In this document: positions 28,326 to 36,497 of the stretch, piece by piece
Position numbering within the stretch: position 1 is the stretch's first letter
How the letters are laid out: the number at the start of each line of letters is the position of its first letter
Notes under the pieces: generated by a model
What the model was told of the DNA's origin: nothing
Seen by the model: only the letters and a program-made list of their open reading frames with translations
Databases searched by the model: none
Made by a program: the position numbers and the translations under genes
NCBI GenBank assembly: GCA_020724465.1
Contig: DYGX01000020.1
Coordinates: 1-64,000 of the forward strand
DNA from: Thermoflexus sp.
GTDB lineage: Bacteria; Chloroflexota; Anaerolineae; Aggregatilineales; Aggregatilineaceae
DNA length: 64,000 nucleotides
Direction of reading: 5' to 3'

Positions 28326-28522
28326 GAAGCGAAAGACAGCGAAAGACAGCTAAAAGCAGCTAAAGACAGCTAAAAGCAGCTAAAGACAGCTAAAAGCAGC
28401 TAAAGACAGCTAAAAGCAGCGGAAAGGCGGCAAAAAGCACTCGCTGCTCTTAGCTGCTCTTTGCTGCTCTTGGCTGCTCTTTGCTGCTCTTTGCTGCTCT
28501 TGGCTGTTCGTCGCTGCTCTTA
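28323..28522. repeat. Large inverted block of period-10 repeats between convergent genes
   Basis: From 28326 to about 28425 the sequence is a tandem array of AGCAGCTAAA/GACAGCTAAA units at strict 10-bp spacing. From 28438 to 28522 it is an array of GCTGCTCTTT/GCTGCTCTTA units. The first array begins at the stop codon of paralogue D; the second ends at the stop codon of the ABC ATPase. The arrays are near-complementary and form a long imperfect hairpin between two convergent genes. Confidence 0.75.
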
Positions 28523-29320
28523 GCCACTCGCCACCGCGATGCGCAGGTGGCCCGTCACCGGATCGGTGAAGGGGCAGGCGTCCACCCCGTAGGCGGCGCG
28601 CAGCCGGTCGGACGTCAGCACCTCGGCGGGCGATCCGGCTGCCAGGACGGCGCCCTCGTGCAGCAGGACCAGCCGGTCGCAGGCGCGCGCGGCCAGCTCC
28701 AGATCGTGCACCGCCGCCACCGCCCCCAGATCGCCTTCATCCACCAGGGCGCGCACCAGCGCCAGGATCGACAACTGGTGGCGCAGGTCGAGGTTGGCGG
28801 TCGGCTCGTCGAGCAACAACAGGCGCGGCTCCTGCGTCAGGGCGCGGGCGATCAACACGCGCTGGCGCTCGCCGCCGCTCAGCGTGCCGATCAGGCGCTC
28901 GGCCAGGTCCAGCGTCCCGGTGCGGCGCATGGCGCGCTCGGCGATCTGGCGGTCGCGGGCGCTCTCCAGCGTAAAGCGGCCCAGGTGCGGGCTGCGCCCC
29001 ATCAGCACCACCTGGCGCACGGTGAAGGGAAAATCGAGCGCGGTGATCTGCGGGACCTGCGCGACGATCTGGGCCACCTGGCGCGGCGCGTACTCGCTCA
29101 GCGGGCGGCCCAGCAGCGTGACCGTCCCCCCGCTGAGCGGCCACAGCCCGCTGACTACCCGCAGCAGGGTAGACTTGCCCGCGCCGTTGGGGCCGATCAG
29201 CCCGACCAGCTCCCCGGCGCGGACCGTCAGGCTGGCCCCGCGCAGCAGGTCCGCCCCGTCGATGCGGCAGCGCACGCCTTCGGCGTGCAGCAGAGCGCCC
29301 GCGTCAGCTTCCGGCGGCAT
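28520..29320 (-). CDS. btuD: Cobalamin-type ABC transporter ATPase
   Basis: The 266-residue ATPase has Walker A LIGPNGAGKST, Q-loop, signature LSGGERQRVLIARAL, Walker B LLLLDEPTANLD and the H-loop VHDLEL. It is the FecE/BtuD type that powers B12 or siderophore import. ATG 29320 (after AGAGGGGG) overlaps the end of the binding-protein gene by 17 nt. It is the last gene of a permease, binding protein, ATPase operon behind a cobalamin riboswitch, so the substrate is most likely a cobamide. Confidence 0.88.
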   Translation of the reverse strand: MPPEADAGALLHAEGVRCRIDGADLLRGASLTVRAGELVGLIGPNGAGKSTLLRVVSGLWPLSGGTVTLLGRPLSEYAPRQVAQIVAQVPQITALDFPFTVRQVVLMGRSPHLGRFTLESARDRQIAERAMRRTGTLDLAERLIGTLSGGERQRVLIARALTQEPRLLLLDEPTANLDLRHQLSILALVRALVDEGDLGAVAAVHDLELAARACDRLVLLHEGAVLAAGSPAEVLTSDRLRAAYGVDACPFTDPVTGHLRIAVASG

Positions 29321-30698
29321 CAGGCACCCCCTCTGGGAACGCTTCCGGGTACAGCGCGCGCGCCACATCCTCGACGCCCGCCGCGATGTAGTGGCTGACG
29401 TTGGTCAGGTGCGCGTCGTGGATCGGGACAACGCGGCCCGCCCGCACCGCGCGCAGATCGGCGAAGGCCGGGTTCGCCAGGAACACCTCGAGCGGGTCGC
29501 CGCCCGCGGTGTAGGCGCCGCCGAGCAGGATCACGTCCGGATCGGCGGCGATCACGAACTCGGCGTTGACCAGCGGGTACGGCCCCAGCCCGGCCTCGGC
29601 CACCACATTCACCCCGCCCGCCAGCGTGATAATTTCATCGACCGTACTGCCGGGGCCGTAGGTGATGCCGCCCGGCTCGTAATACAGCACGCGAACCGGT
29701 GGCAGCCCCTCGATGGCCCGCTGCACCGCGGCGATGCGGGCCTCCATGCGGGCGATCAGGGCGTCGGCGCGGATCTCGGTGCCGGTAGCCCGGCCCAGCA
29801 GGCGGATGTTGGCGCGGATGTCGTCGAGCGTGTTGAAGCTGCCCAGCACGAAGACGGGCACGCCCGCGTCGAGCAACTGGTCCAGCGCGGCGGGGTTGTT
29901 GTAGGACGCCAGCACGACCAGGTCGGCGTTCAGGCTGATGAGCAGCTCCGGATCGCCGCTCAGGTCGGTGCGGGCCACGCCGTCGAGATCGTCCGCGATG
30001 TTGCTGATAGCCGGGTTGGCCGCCCAGTACGAGACGCCGTACAACCGCCCCGGCCCGACCAGCGCCAGCAGGATTTCGTCCGAGCCGAGGGCGACGGACG
30101 CGATGCGCTGCGGCGGCGCGTCGAGCGCCACCTCGCGGCCCAGGCCGTCGGTCACCACGCGCGGGAAGGGCGGCCGGGTGGGGCAGATCGTCTCGAAGGG
30201 CAGCGCGGGCGGCGGAAGATCGACGCTCTGGGCGCCGTCGCGCCACCACCAGCCCTCGACCGCCCCGTCTTCGAGCGTCACCAGCGCGGCGCCGGTGACG
30301 CGGTACTGCCAGGTCTCGTCCTGCAACCCGAAATAGGCCCAGTAGGCGCAGCCTGGCCCGCCCACGCACCGGCAGAAGCACGGTTCGCCGGGGGGAGAGC
30401 AGCCCGTCTCGCCCACGCGGCAGACGGCTGCCCCGAGGGGACCGCGCTCGGTTTCCAGCGGCAGGCCGGTCGCTTCGAGCGCGTCGAGGCCGGTCGCGCC
30501 CGGCGCCAGCGCGACGCAGAAGGTCTGCGGCAGGCCGTCCGCCCCCTGCACCACGACGCCGACGCGGATCGCGTCCGGATCCCCCTGCGCGAGCGCGCGC
30601 GGCGCGGCGGCGAGGGCGATCAGCAGGACGGCGACAAGGACAAGCGCGAGACGGGCGGCGGGTCTGGAGCCGGCCCCACCCCCTGCCCCCCTCTCCAT
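29304..30698 (-). CDS. btuF: Cobalamin-binding ABC transporter substrate-binding protein with extra N-terminal domain
   Basis: The 464-residue exported protein has a signal peptide (LALVLVAVLLIALAAAPRALAQ). An extra domain of about 120 residues contains AIRVGVVVQGADGLPQTFCVALAPGATGLDALEATG and CFCRCVGGPGCAYWAYFGLQDETWQYRV, resembling DUF4430, the domain also found in transcobalamin-type B12 binders. A class III binding-protein fold follows (PQRIASVALGSDEILLALVG...). The downstream ATPase and the riboswitch point to cobamide uptake. ATG 30698 is used; the longer frame to 30818 is translated repeat DNA and has no plausible leader. Confidence 0.82.
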   Translation of the reverse strand: MERGAGGGAGSRPAARLALVLVAVLLIALAAAPRALAQGDPDAIRVGVVVQGADGLPQTFCVALAPGATGLDALEATGLPLETERGPLGAAVCRVGETGCSPPGEPCFCRCVGGPGCAYWAYFGLQDETWQYRVTGAALVTLEDGAVEGWWWRDGAQSVDLPPPALPFETICPTRPPFPRVVTDGLGREVALDAPPQRIASVALGSDEILLALVGPGRLYGVSYWAANPAISNIADDLDGVARTDLSGDPELLISLNADLVVLASYNNPAALDQLLDAGVPVFVLGSFNTLDDIRANIRLLGRATGTEIRADALIARMEARIAAVQRAIEGLPPVRVLYYEPGGITYGPGSTVDEIITLAGGVNVVAEAGLGPYPLVNAEFVIAADPDVILLGGAYTAGGDPLEVFLANPAFADLRAVRAGRVVPIHDAHLTNVSHYIAAGVEDVARALYPEAFPEGVPDAAGS

Positions 30699-30852
30699 CC
30701 GGCGCGCAGAGGGACAATCAAATCCGGCGCCACCTTCCCCTCGCCCCGGCGACACCGTCGCGCGAGGGAGAGAGGCCAGGGGTGAGGGGCGGCCTGTTGC
30801 TGCTGCTTGCTGCTTCATCGCTGCCTTTTGCTGCTCCTGGCTGCTTTTCGCT
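30690..30852 (-). repeat. Degenerate GC-rich hairpin repeat and period-10 repeat between btuC and btuF
   Basis: At 30690-30791 a diverged version of the GC-rich repeat is visible (CCCCTCGCCCC, then GCGAGGGAGAGAGG). At 30795-30852 a period-10 array (TGCTGCTTGCTGCTTCATCGC type) runs to the btuC stop codon. Their position inside an operon may lower expression of the downstream genes. Confidence 0.55.
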
Positions 30853-31991
30853 CAAAACAACGCGATCCGCCGGCGGTGGCGCCACAACAGCGCCAGAAAG
30901 AACGGCCCGCCCGCCAGCGCGGTGACGATGCCGACCTGAAGCTGCTCCGGCGCCAGCAGCGAGCGGGCCAGCGCGTCCGCGAAGACGAGGAACGCCGCGC
31001 CGCCGAGCAGGCTGGCCGGGAGCAGCACACGGTGATCCGGGCCGATGATCAGGCGCAGGATGTGCGGCACGATCAGGCCCACGAAGCTGATCGGCCCGGC
31101 GATGCTGACCGCGGCGGCGGTCATCAGGCTCGCCAGCGCGAGCAGCACCAGCCGCAGGCGTCCCACGTCCACGCCGAGCGCCTGGGCGCTTTCCTCGCCG
31201 AGCGCCAGCAGGTTGAGGTCGCGGGCATAGAGCAGCATCAGCGCGGCGCTGAGCGCGATGGGCCCCACGGCAACCGCGAAGTAGTCCCAGCCGCGCCCTT
31301 CCAGGCTGCCGATCAGCCAGGACAGCACGGCGCGCAACGCGTCGAAGTCGGCGGCGCGCAGCAGCAGGACCGAGGTCAGCGCGCCGAGCACGGCGTTGAG
31401 CGCTACCCCCGCCAGCAGCAGCGCGGCCAGGTTGGTCCGCCCGCGCTGGAGCGAGAGCACATACACCACACCCGCGGCCAGCAGCGCCCCAACGAACGCC
31501 GCCAGCGGCACGCGCCACAGCACCGCGCTGAGCGGCCCCCGGTTGAAGAGCCACAGATCGGCCAGCGCGGCGGTCTGCGTGATGACGATCACCACGCCGA
31601 GCGACGCGCCCGCGCTCACGCCGATGATGCCGGGGTCGGCCAGTGGATTGCGGAACAATCCCTGCATGGCGGCCCCGGCGCAGGCCAGCGCCCCGCCCAC
31701 CAGCGCGGCGACCATCAGCCCCGGCAGGCGGACAACGGTCACGATGCGGTAGGTGGCCGAGGCGGGGTCCACCCCGCGCTCGACGCCCGCATACTGCAAC
31801 AGCGCGTCGGCCACATCCCGAGCGGGGATGGCGGTCGGGCCGACGGACGCGCCGTAGACCATCGCCGCGAACAGCAGCGCCAGCAGCGCCGCGCTGACGA
31901 TCATCAGGCGCGCGGTAACCCCCTGCCCCGCCAGCAGAAAGGCCGGGCGCGGGCGCGGCGCGGAGTCGAGAGGTGAGATCACGGCGTCCAT
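30852..31991 (-). CDS. btuC: Cobalamin-type ABC transporter permease (FecCD family)
   Basis: The 379-residue protein has about nine to ten membrane helices and the FecCD signatures RLPGLMVAALVGGALACAGAAMQGLFRNPLADPGIIGVSAGASLG, with ISFVGLIVPHILRLIIGPDHR near the C-terminus. It forms the channel of the importer. It is the first gene after the riboswitch at 32263-32394. The stop codon lies in a period-10 repeat; the binding-protein gene starts about 150 nt downstream. Confidence 0.9.
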   Translation of the reverse strand: MDAVISPLDSAPRPRPAFLLAGQGVTARLMIVSAALLALLFAAMVYGASVGPTAIPARDVADALLQYAGVERGVDPASATYRIVTVVRLPGLMVAALVGGALACAGAAMQGLFRNPLADPGIIGVSAGASLGVVIVITQTAALADLWLFNRGPLSAVLWRVPLAAFVGALLAAGVVYVLSLQRGRTNLAALLLAGVALNAVLGALTSVLLLRAADFDALRAVLSWLIGSLEGRGWDYFAVAVGPIALSAALMLLYARDLNLLALGEESAQALGVDVGRLRLVLLALASLMTAAAVSIAGPISFVGLIVPHILRLIIGPDHRVLLPASLLGGAAFLVFADALARSLLAPEQLQVGIVTALAGGPFFLALLWRHRRRIALF

Positions 31992-32168
31992 GGCGTTCAG
32001 CGACGCTCAGCGCGCCAGGCGCGGTCAACGATCGGCGATGGGCAAAGGCAAAGCTCCGGCATGGCCTGTCCTTTCCGTGTGACGCTCAGTCTTCGCGGGG
32101 GTGGTCTGGGGAATGCCTGCCGCGAGCGGTGGCCGGCTGGTCGCGCCTGTCGCTCGCTGCCAGGAATC

Positions 32169-32192
32169 AAAAGCCCGGCCACAGGACCGGGG
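32169..32192 (-). terminator. Riboswitch expression-platform terminator
   Basis: On the minus strand CCCGGTCC-TGT-GGCCGGG forms a hairpin with one bulged T and is followed by TTTTG. It lies between the cobalamin aptamer and btuC, so ligand binding can plausibly switch transcription termination. Confidence 0.65.
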
Positions 32193-32262
32193 ATGGACGC
32201 CGGGCGCGCCTTCCGCGCGCCGGGGATAGCTCCAACCCCTCTCCGCGAAGGTCGAAACTCTA

Positions 32263-32394
32263 TCGGTCCAGGCGGTCGACCGGGCTTGTGAGCGGCGCTC
32301 ACTTACCGTTGCGGGTCAGCGCAGGACTCGCACCTGCTTCGCCATCCCCTGCCGGGGACGCCAGGCCATCCGGGGCACTGGCACGCTGGACCGA
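32263..32394 (-). promoter_or_regulatory. Cobalamin riboswitch aptamer
   Basis: The minus strand contains the B12 riboswitch core: GCAGGTGCGAGTCCTGCGCT followed by GACCCGCAACGGTAAG, then AAGCCCGGTCGACCGCCTG. A perfect 9-bp closing stem is formed by TCGGTCCAG (plus 32386-32394 reversed) and CTGGACCGA (plus 32263-32271 reversed). It precedes the btuC-btuF-btuD operon. When cobamide is abundant such switches turn import genes off. Confidence 0.9.
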
Positions 32395-32775
32395 GCACAC
32401 CCTAAGTATAGCGCAAAATCGGCGGCGCGGTATAGGGCACCAACGGTACGGTGTAACATAAGAATGGCGGGGTGGGTTCGTGTTCGTAAAAATTAGAAAT
32501 ATTTGGGATCAAAATTTGGCAATAGGGGGTTAGTAGTCTAGAATTGAACTACTATAGAAACACGGCGCGCCAGCGAGCAGCTCCCGCAGCCAGAAACAGG
32601 CCGGTCGTGGCTGGCTGTCAAGCCGGCACTGCACTATGCTCTAGATAACCTTGCTGCGCCTGTGCGCGCGACGCAGGCGCAGAGAGCGCGGGGTTTGGTG
32701 AGGGGCAGACCCCCTGCAAAGCCCGGAACACGCTTTGGTTGGGTTGCGCTGTGTGTAGCGGCACGAAGGTGACCT
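32395..32775. other. AT-rich intergenic region between btu operon and TrmB gene
   Basis: The region holds a possible -10 (TATACT) for the riboswitch transcript at 32405-32410 on the minus strand, the promoter/operator at 32516-32554 on the plus strand, and a leader of about 220 nt before the TrmB gene. A short stretch at about 32680-32710 resembles the GC-rich repeat tail (GGGGTTTGGTGAGGGG). No gene is supported. Confidence 0.5.
32516..32554 (+). promoter_or_regulatory. Sigma-70 promoter with overlapping palindromic operator
   Basis: TTGGCA (32516-32521) and TAGAAT (32539-32544) are spaced by 17 bp. A perfect inverted repeat TAGTAGT-N10-ACTACTA (32531-32554) covers the -10. It reads toward the TrmB regulator and metal ATPase, so it is a candidate autoregulatory site. 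Confidence 0.6.
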
Positions 32776-33570
32776 ATGGATCTGATCTCCGATCTTGGTG
32801 CGCTCGGCTTCACCGAATACGAGGCCAAAGTCTATCTGGCGCTGCTGGCGAACTATCCCGCCACCGGCTACCAGCTCAGCAAGCAGGCCGGCATCCCGCG
32901 CTCGATGGTCTACGAGGCGCTGGGCCGGCTGGACGCGCGCGGCGCGGTGCTAAAGACCGAGGAGCCGAAAGCCACGCTCTACCGCCCGATGCCGCCCCGC
33001 GCCCTGCTGGATCACGTTGCCGACCAGCACCGCCGCCGGATCGAGGCGCTGCGGCCGGGGCTGGAGCAGCTTTACACGGCCCGCACCGAGGGATATCTGT
33101 GGACCTTTGAGAGCGGTGAGCGCGCGCTGAGCTACGCCCGCGACATGATCGCCGGCGCCCGCAGCGAGCTGATGCTGGTGCTGACCGATCCGAACCTGGA
33201 CGCGCTGCGCGGCGCCATCCAGGACGCGGCGGCGCGCGGGGTGCGGATCGGCGCGCTGCTGACGGGCACCAACTCGCTGGACGTAGGCGAGGTCGCCTAT
33301 CACCCGACGCGCGAGAGCCAGCTTCACAAGCTCGAAGATACGCTGGTGGTGGTCGTCGACGAGCGCGAGGTGCTGATCGCCAGCGCGCAGGGCGTGGCGG
33401 GCGCCGCGACCGTCACCACCAACAGCAATCTGGTCCAGATCAGCCGGCAGTTCGTGTGGATGGAGCTGTTCACGCACCGGATCTTCTCGAAGCTGGGGCG
33501 GGACGCCCTGGCCGCGCTCGACCCGGCCGATCTCGCCATCTTCGAGGCGGTGGCAGGCCGGAGCCGGTAG
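32776..33570 (+). CDS. TrmB-family transcriptional regulator
   Basis: The 264-residue protein has the N-terminal TrmB winged helix (LGALGFTEYEAKVYLALLANYPATGYQLSKQAGIPRSMVYEALGRLDARG). A coiled linker follows, then a C-terminal phospholipase D-like sensor domain (ERALSYARDMIAGARSELMLVLTDPNLDALR). TrmB proteins sense sugars or other ligands. A GAAGGTGA site is close to the ATG. The gene precedes a metal ATPase by 50 nt, so it may control that transporter in response to an unknown ligand, and itself through the palindrome at 32531. Confidence 0.9.
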   Translation: MDLISDLGALGFTEYEAKVYLALLANYPATGYQLSKQAGIPRSMVYEALGRLDARGAVLKTEEPKATLYRPMPPRALLDHVADQHRRRIEALRPGLEQLYTARTEGYLWTFESGERALSYARDMIAGARSELMLVLTDPNLDALRGAIQDAAARGVRIGALLTGTNSLDVGEVAYHPTRESQLHKLEDTLVVVVDEREVLIASAQGVAGAATVTTNSNLVQISRQFVWMELFTHRIFSKLGRDALAALDPADLAIFEAVAGRSR

Positions 33571-33620
33571 CTGCCGGGCAGTGAGCGGATCGAACATCGC
33601 AGTTGTGCATGAGGATGAGA

Positions 33621-35561
33621 ATGACCGACACAACCTACCCCAAACTCGCTTCTCGGGAAAGCACGCTGCGCCGCCCGGCGTGGCTGGCGCGCAAGACGCT
33701 CGAGCCGGTCTTCGTGGTGGTCACGCTGGCCGCCGTCGCGCTCAGCTTCGTGGCGGTGCCGGCGGGCTGGCCGGACGAGCTGATCTCGGCGCTGGGCGTG
33801 ATCGCCTACCTGGCGGGCGGGTTCTTCGGCGTGCAGGACGGGGTCAGGAGCCTGCGCGCGCGAGAGATCAACATCGACCTGCTGATGATCCTGGCCGCGG
33901 TGGGCGCGGCGCTGGTCGGCGAGTGGCGCGATGGGGCGATCCTGCTGTTTCTGTTCTCGCTGAGCAACGTCCTGCAGGATTACGCCATTGGCCGCAGCCG
34001 GGCCGCGATCCGCTCGCTGTTCGCGCTCTATCCCGAAGAAGCGCACGTCCAGCGCGGCGATCAGGTCGTCAACGTGCCGATCAACGCGATTGAGGTGGGC
34101 GAAACGGTCCTGATCCGCCCCGGCGAGCGTATCCCGGTCGATGGGGTGGTGGTGCGCGGCCAGAGCAGCGTCGACCAGGCGACCATCACCGGCGAGTCGA
34201 TGCCGGTCGAGAAGGTGCCGGGCGACAAGGTCTTCGCCGGGACGCTCAACCAGAACGGCGCGCTCGATGTGCGCGTGACGCAGCACGCCTCGCAGTCCAC
34301 CCTGTCGCGCATCATCCAGATGGTCGAAGAGGCGCAGCACCGCAAGGCCCCCGCCCAGCGTTTTCTGGACGACTTCGAGCAGTATTACGCGCTGCTGGTG
34401 ATCGGCGCGTCGGCGCTGGTGCTGCTGATCCCCTGGCTGCTGCTGGGGCACGATTTCCACGCCAGCTTCTACCGGTCGATGGTGCTGCTGGTGGTGGCTT
34501 CGCCGTGCGCGCTGGTGATCTCGGTCCCGGCCTCGTTCCTGTCCGCCATCGCGGCGGGCGCGCGCCGGGGGGTGATCTTCAAGGGCGGGGCGCATCTGGA
34601 GCAGATGTCCACCATCAAGGTGGTCGCTTTCGACAAAACCGGCACGCTGACGGCCGGGCGTCCGGCGGTGACCGATCTGGTGCCGGTTGCGGGCGTCCGC
34701 GAAGACGAGCTGTTGCGCGTTGCCGCGGCGGTCGAAGGGCGCTCGGAGCACCCCCTGTCGCGGGCGGTGCGCGAGGCGGCTGAGGCGCGGGGGATCGCGC
34801 TGGAAGCGGTTGCGGGGTTCGAGGCGGCGACCGGGCAGGGGGTAAGCGGCGTGCTGGCGGGCGAAGTGGCGCGCGTCGGTCGGTTGGAGTTCGTCGTGGC
34901 GTGCGGCGAGCACCCCCCGGCCGATCTCATGGCCGAGCACGACCGGCTCCAGGCCGAGGGCAAGACGGTCCTGTTTGCCTGCCACGGCGGGCGCTGGCTG
35001 GGCGTGATCGCGGTCGCAGACCGGATTCGCCCGGAAGCCGCGGAGCTGGTCCGGTCCCTGCACGCGATGGGGATCGAGCGCGTGGTGATGCTGACCGGCG
35101 ACAACGCGCGGGTGGGGCAGGCCATCGGGCAGCAGGCGGGCATCGACCACGTCTACGCCGATCTGATGCCCGAGGACAAGGCGCGCATCATAGAAGAACT
35201 GGCGCGCGAGGTGGGGCCGGTGGCGATGGTGGGCGACGGCGTCAACGACGCGCCGGCGCTGGCCGCGGCGACGGTCGGGATCGCGATGGGCGCGGCGGGG
35301 ACGGATGTCGCGCTGGAGACCGCCGACGTGGTGCTGATGGGCGATGACCTGCCGACCATCCCCTACGCCATCCGGCTCAGCCAGCGGGCGCGGCGGGTGG
35401 TCTGGCAGAACATCGCTTTCGCGCTGGGCGTGATCGTGGTGCTGGTGATGGGGACCTTCCTGATTGACCTGCCGCTGCCGATGGGCGTCATCGGTCACGA
35501 GGGCAGCACGGTGATCGTCGTGCTCAACGGGCTGCGGCTGCTGACCGGGCGCGCCGGGTAG
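33621..35561 (+). CDS. P1B-type heavy-metal ATPase, P1B-4-like
   Basis: The 646-residue exporter has the phosphorylation motif DKTGTLT (about residue 338), the hinge GDGVNDAPAL, the SEHPLSRAV motif and the transmembrane metal site SPCAL (about 294). Late in the protein it has GHEGSTV. The SPC and HEG(G/S)T pair is characteristic of P1B-4 ATPases, which move Co2+, Fe2+ or Zn2+ out of the cell. There is no N-terminal metal-binding domain, also typical of that group. ATG 33621 is chosen because GAGGA lies 5 nt upstream; earlier starts exist at 33603-33615. It is likely co-transcribed with the TrmB gene. Confidence 0.9.
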   Translation: MTDTTYPKLASRESTLRRPAWLARKTLEPVFVVVTLAAVALSFVAVPAGWPDELISALGVIAYLAGGFFGVQDGVRSLRAREINIDLLMILAAVGAALVGEWRDGAILLFLFSLSNVLQDYAIGRSRAAIRSLFALYPEEAHVQRGDQVVNVPINAIEVGETVLIRPGERIPVDGVVVRGQSSVDQATITGESMPVEKVPGDKVFAGTLNQNGALDVRVTQHASQSTLSRIIQMVEEAQHRKAPAQRFLDDFEQYYALLVIGASALVLLIPWLLLGHDFHASFYRSMVLLVVASPCALVISVPASFLSAIAAGARRGVIFKGGAHLEQMSTIKVVAFDKTGTLTAGRPAVTDLVPVAGVREDELLRVAAAVEGRSEHPLSRAVREAAEARGIALEAVAGFEAATGQGVSGVLAGEVARVGRLEFVVACGEHPPADLMAEHDRLQAEGKTVLFACHGGRWLGVIAVADRIRPEAAELVRSLHAMGIERVVMLTGDNARVGQAIGQQAGIDHVYADLMPEDKARIIEELAREVGPVAMVGDGVNDAPALAAATVGIAMGAAGTDVALETADVVLMGDDLPTIPYAIRLSQRARRVVWQNIAFALGVIVVLVMGTFLIDLPLPMGVIGHEGSTVIVVLNGLRLLTGRAG

Positions 35562-35636
35562 CGAGGAGTTTCGCGGGCGGGCGTTTGGGCATACAATAAA
35601 CCCGCACCGGACAGGCGCACGGCAGGAGACCGGCTT

Positions 35637-36302
35637 ATGCCTACGTGGATGGTCGTCGAGGACGAACCCGATCTCTACGACACGCTGCTGATGCTCTTCG
35701 AGATCTGGGGCGTGGACGGCGTCGCGTTCACCAGCGGCACGGACGCGATTCAGTGGATCGAAGAGGTCGATCGCGGTCAGAGCGATTCTGGGATCCCCGA
35801 GCTGGCCCTGCTGGACATCCGCCTGCCGGGCGCGACCGGCCCGGAGATCGGCGAGCGGCTGCGCCAAAGCCCGACGCTGCGCGAGATGGCGATCGTGCTG
35901 ACGACCGCCTATCACCTGACCCCGCAGGAAGAGCGCGCCGCGATCGCCCAGGCCGCAGCCGACGCGCTGATCCGCAAGCCACTGCCCCGGCCCGCCGATC
36001 TGCGCCTGATGTTGCAGGATGTGATCGACCAGCGGCGCGCGCATCCGGCCGGGCCGCCGGCCCCCCTGCGGAGCGGGCGCGCGCCGGCCCCAACCGCGCC
36101 GCTGTCCGCTGACCGGCACAGCGCGCCGGCCCGTCTGGCGTCGAGCACGCCCGCCGCCCGCCGACCGCCGACCGTCCGGCGGCTCACCGGTCCCCCGGCC
36201 GCCGTGCCGCAGCGCGACGCGCTCCCCCGGCGGCGTCAGGGCAGGGTGCGCGGCTGGCTGGCGCGGCTGTGGCGCTGGCTGCGCGGCGGCGATCGGGAGT
36301 GA
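35637..36302 (+). CDS. Response regulator with disordered basic tail
   Basis: The 221-residue protein has a receiver domain with the acidic pocket VVEDEP, phospho-acceptor Asp60 (LALLDIRLPG), the Thr in LTTAYH and the Lys in LIRKPLP. The last 90 residues are Pro/Arg/Ala-rich and low complexity, with no DNA-binding domain; they end in a basic WLARLWRWLRGG helix that could touch membranes. The CAGGAG site is 9 nt upstream. No kinase is adjacent; the nearest in the window is at 18839-21256. Confidence 0.85.
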   Translation: MPTWMVVEDEPDLYDTLLMLFEIWGVDGVAFTSGTDAIQWIEEVDRGQSDSGIPELALLDIRLPGATGPEIGERLRQSPTLREMAIVLTTAYHLTPQEERAAIAQAAADALIRKPLPRPADLRLMLQDVIDQRRAHPAGPPAPLRSGRAPAPTAPLSADRHSAPARLASSTPAARRPPTVRRLTGPPAAVPQRDALPRRRQGRVRGWLARLWRWLRGGDRE

Positions 36303-36330
36303 TCCGGCCCGCCGTCTGACATCAAAAAAC

Positions 36331-36418
36331 CCCCCTACCCCGGCATTTTTGGGCGTTTTTCCCCGCCCCCCTCGCGTGCGATCACACATGGCGCGCGGGG
36401 GTGTGATGGAGTAGGGGG
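36331..36418. terminator. Nested inverted repeats after the response regulator gene
   Basis: An outer arm CCCCCTAC (36331-36338) pairs with GTAGGGGG (36411-36418), and an inner ATCACAC (36381-36387) pairs with GTGTGAT (36401-36407). The region between the arms is C/T-rich. It probably ends transcription, but the nesting is unusual for a simple terminator. Confidence 0.5.
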
Positions 36419-36446
36419 ATCGATCGTCACACGATCGCGGGCAGGC

Positions 36447-36468
36447 TATGTTTCCCTGGGGCAACACA
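36447..36468. promoter_or_regulatory. Imperfect 22-bp palindrome, copy 1
   Basis: TATGTTTCCCT-GGGGCAACACA matches the perfect palindrome at 36986-37007 at 19 of 22 positions. It lies just upstream of the DUF5680 gene, next to the ParAB cassette. Confidence 0.5.
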
Positions 36469-36497
36469 GCCCCTTGCACAGGCGAGGAGACAGAGGC

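Noticed and set aside
28323-28522. CRISPR-like or minisatellite array
   Set aside because: The unit is 10 bp without spacers; treated as a tandem repeat family.
30699-30818. N-terminal extension of the B12-binding protein
   Set aside because: The extra 40 residues are translated repeat DNA; the signal peptide begins after ATG 30698.
31997-32302. Small minus-strand open frame within the riboswitch region
   Set aside because: It covers the riboswitch terminator and part of the aptamer; composition is non-coding.
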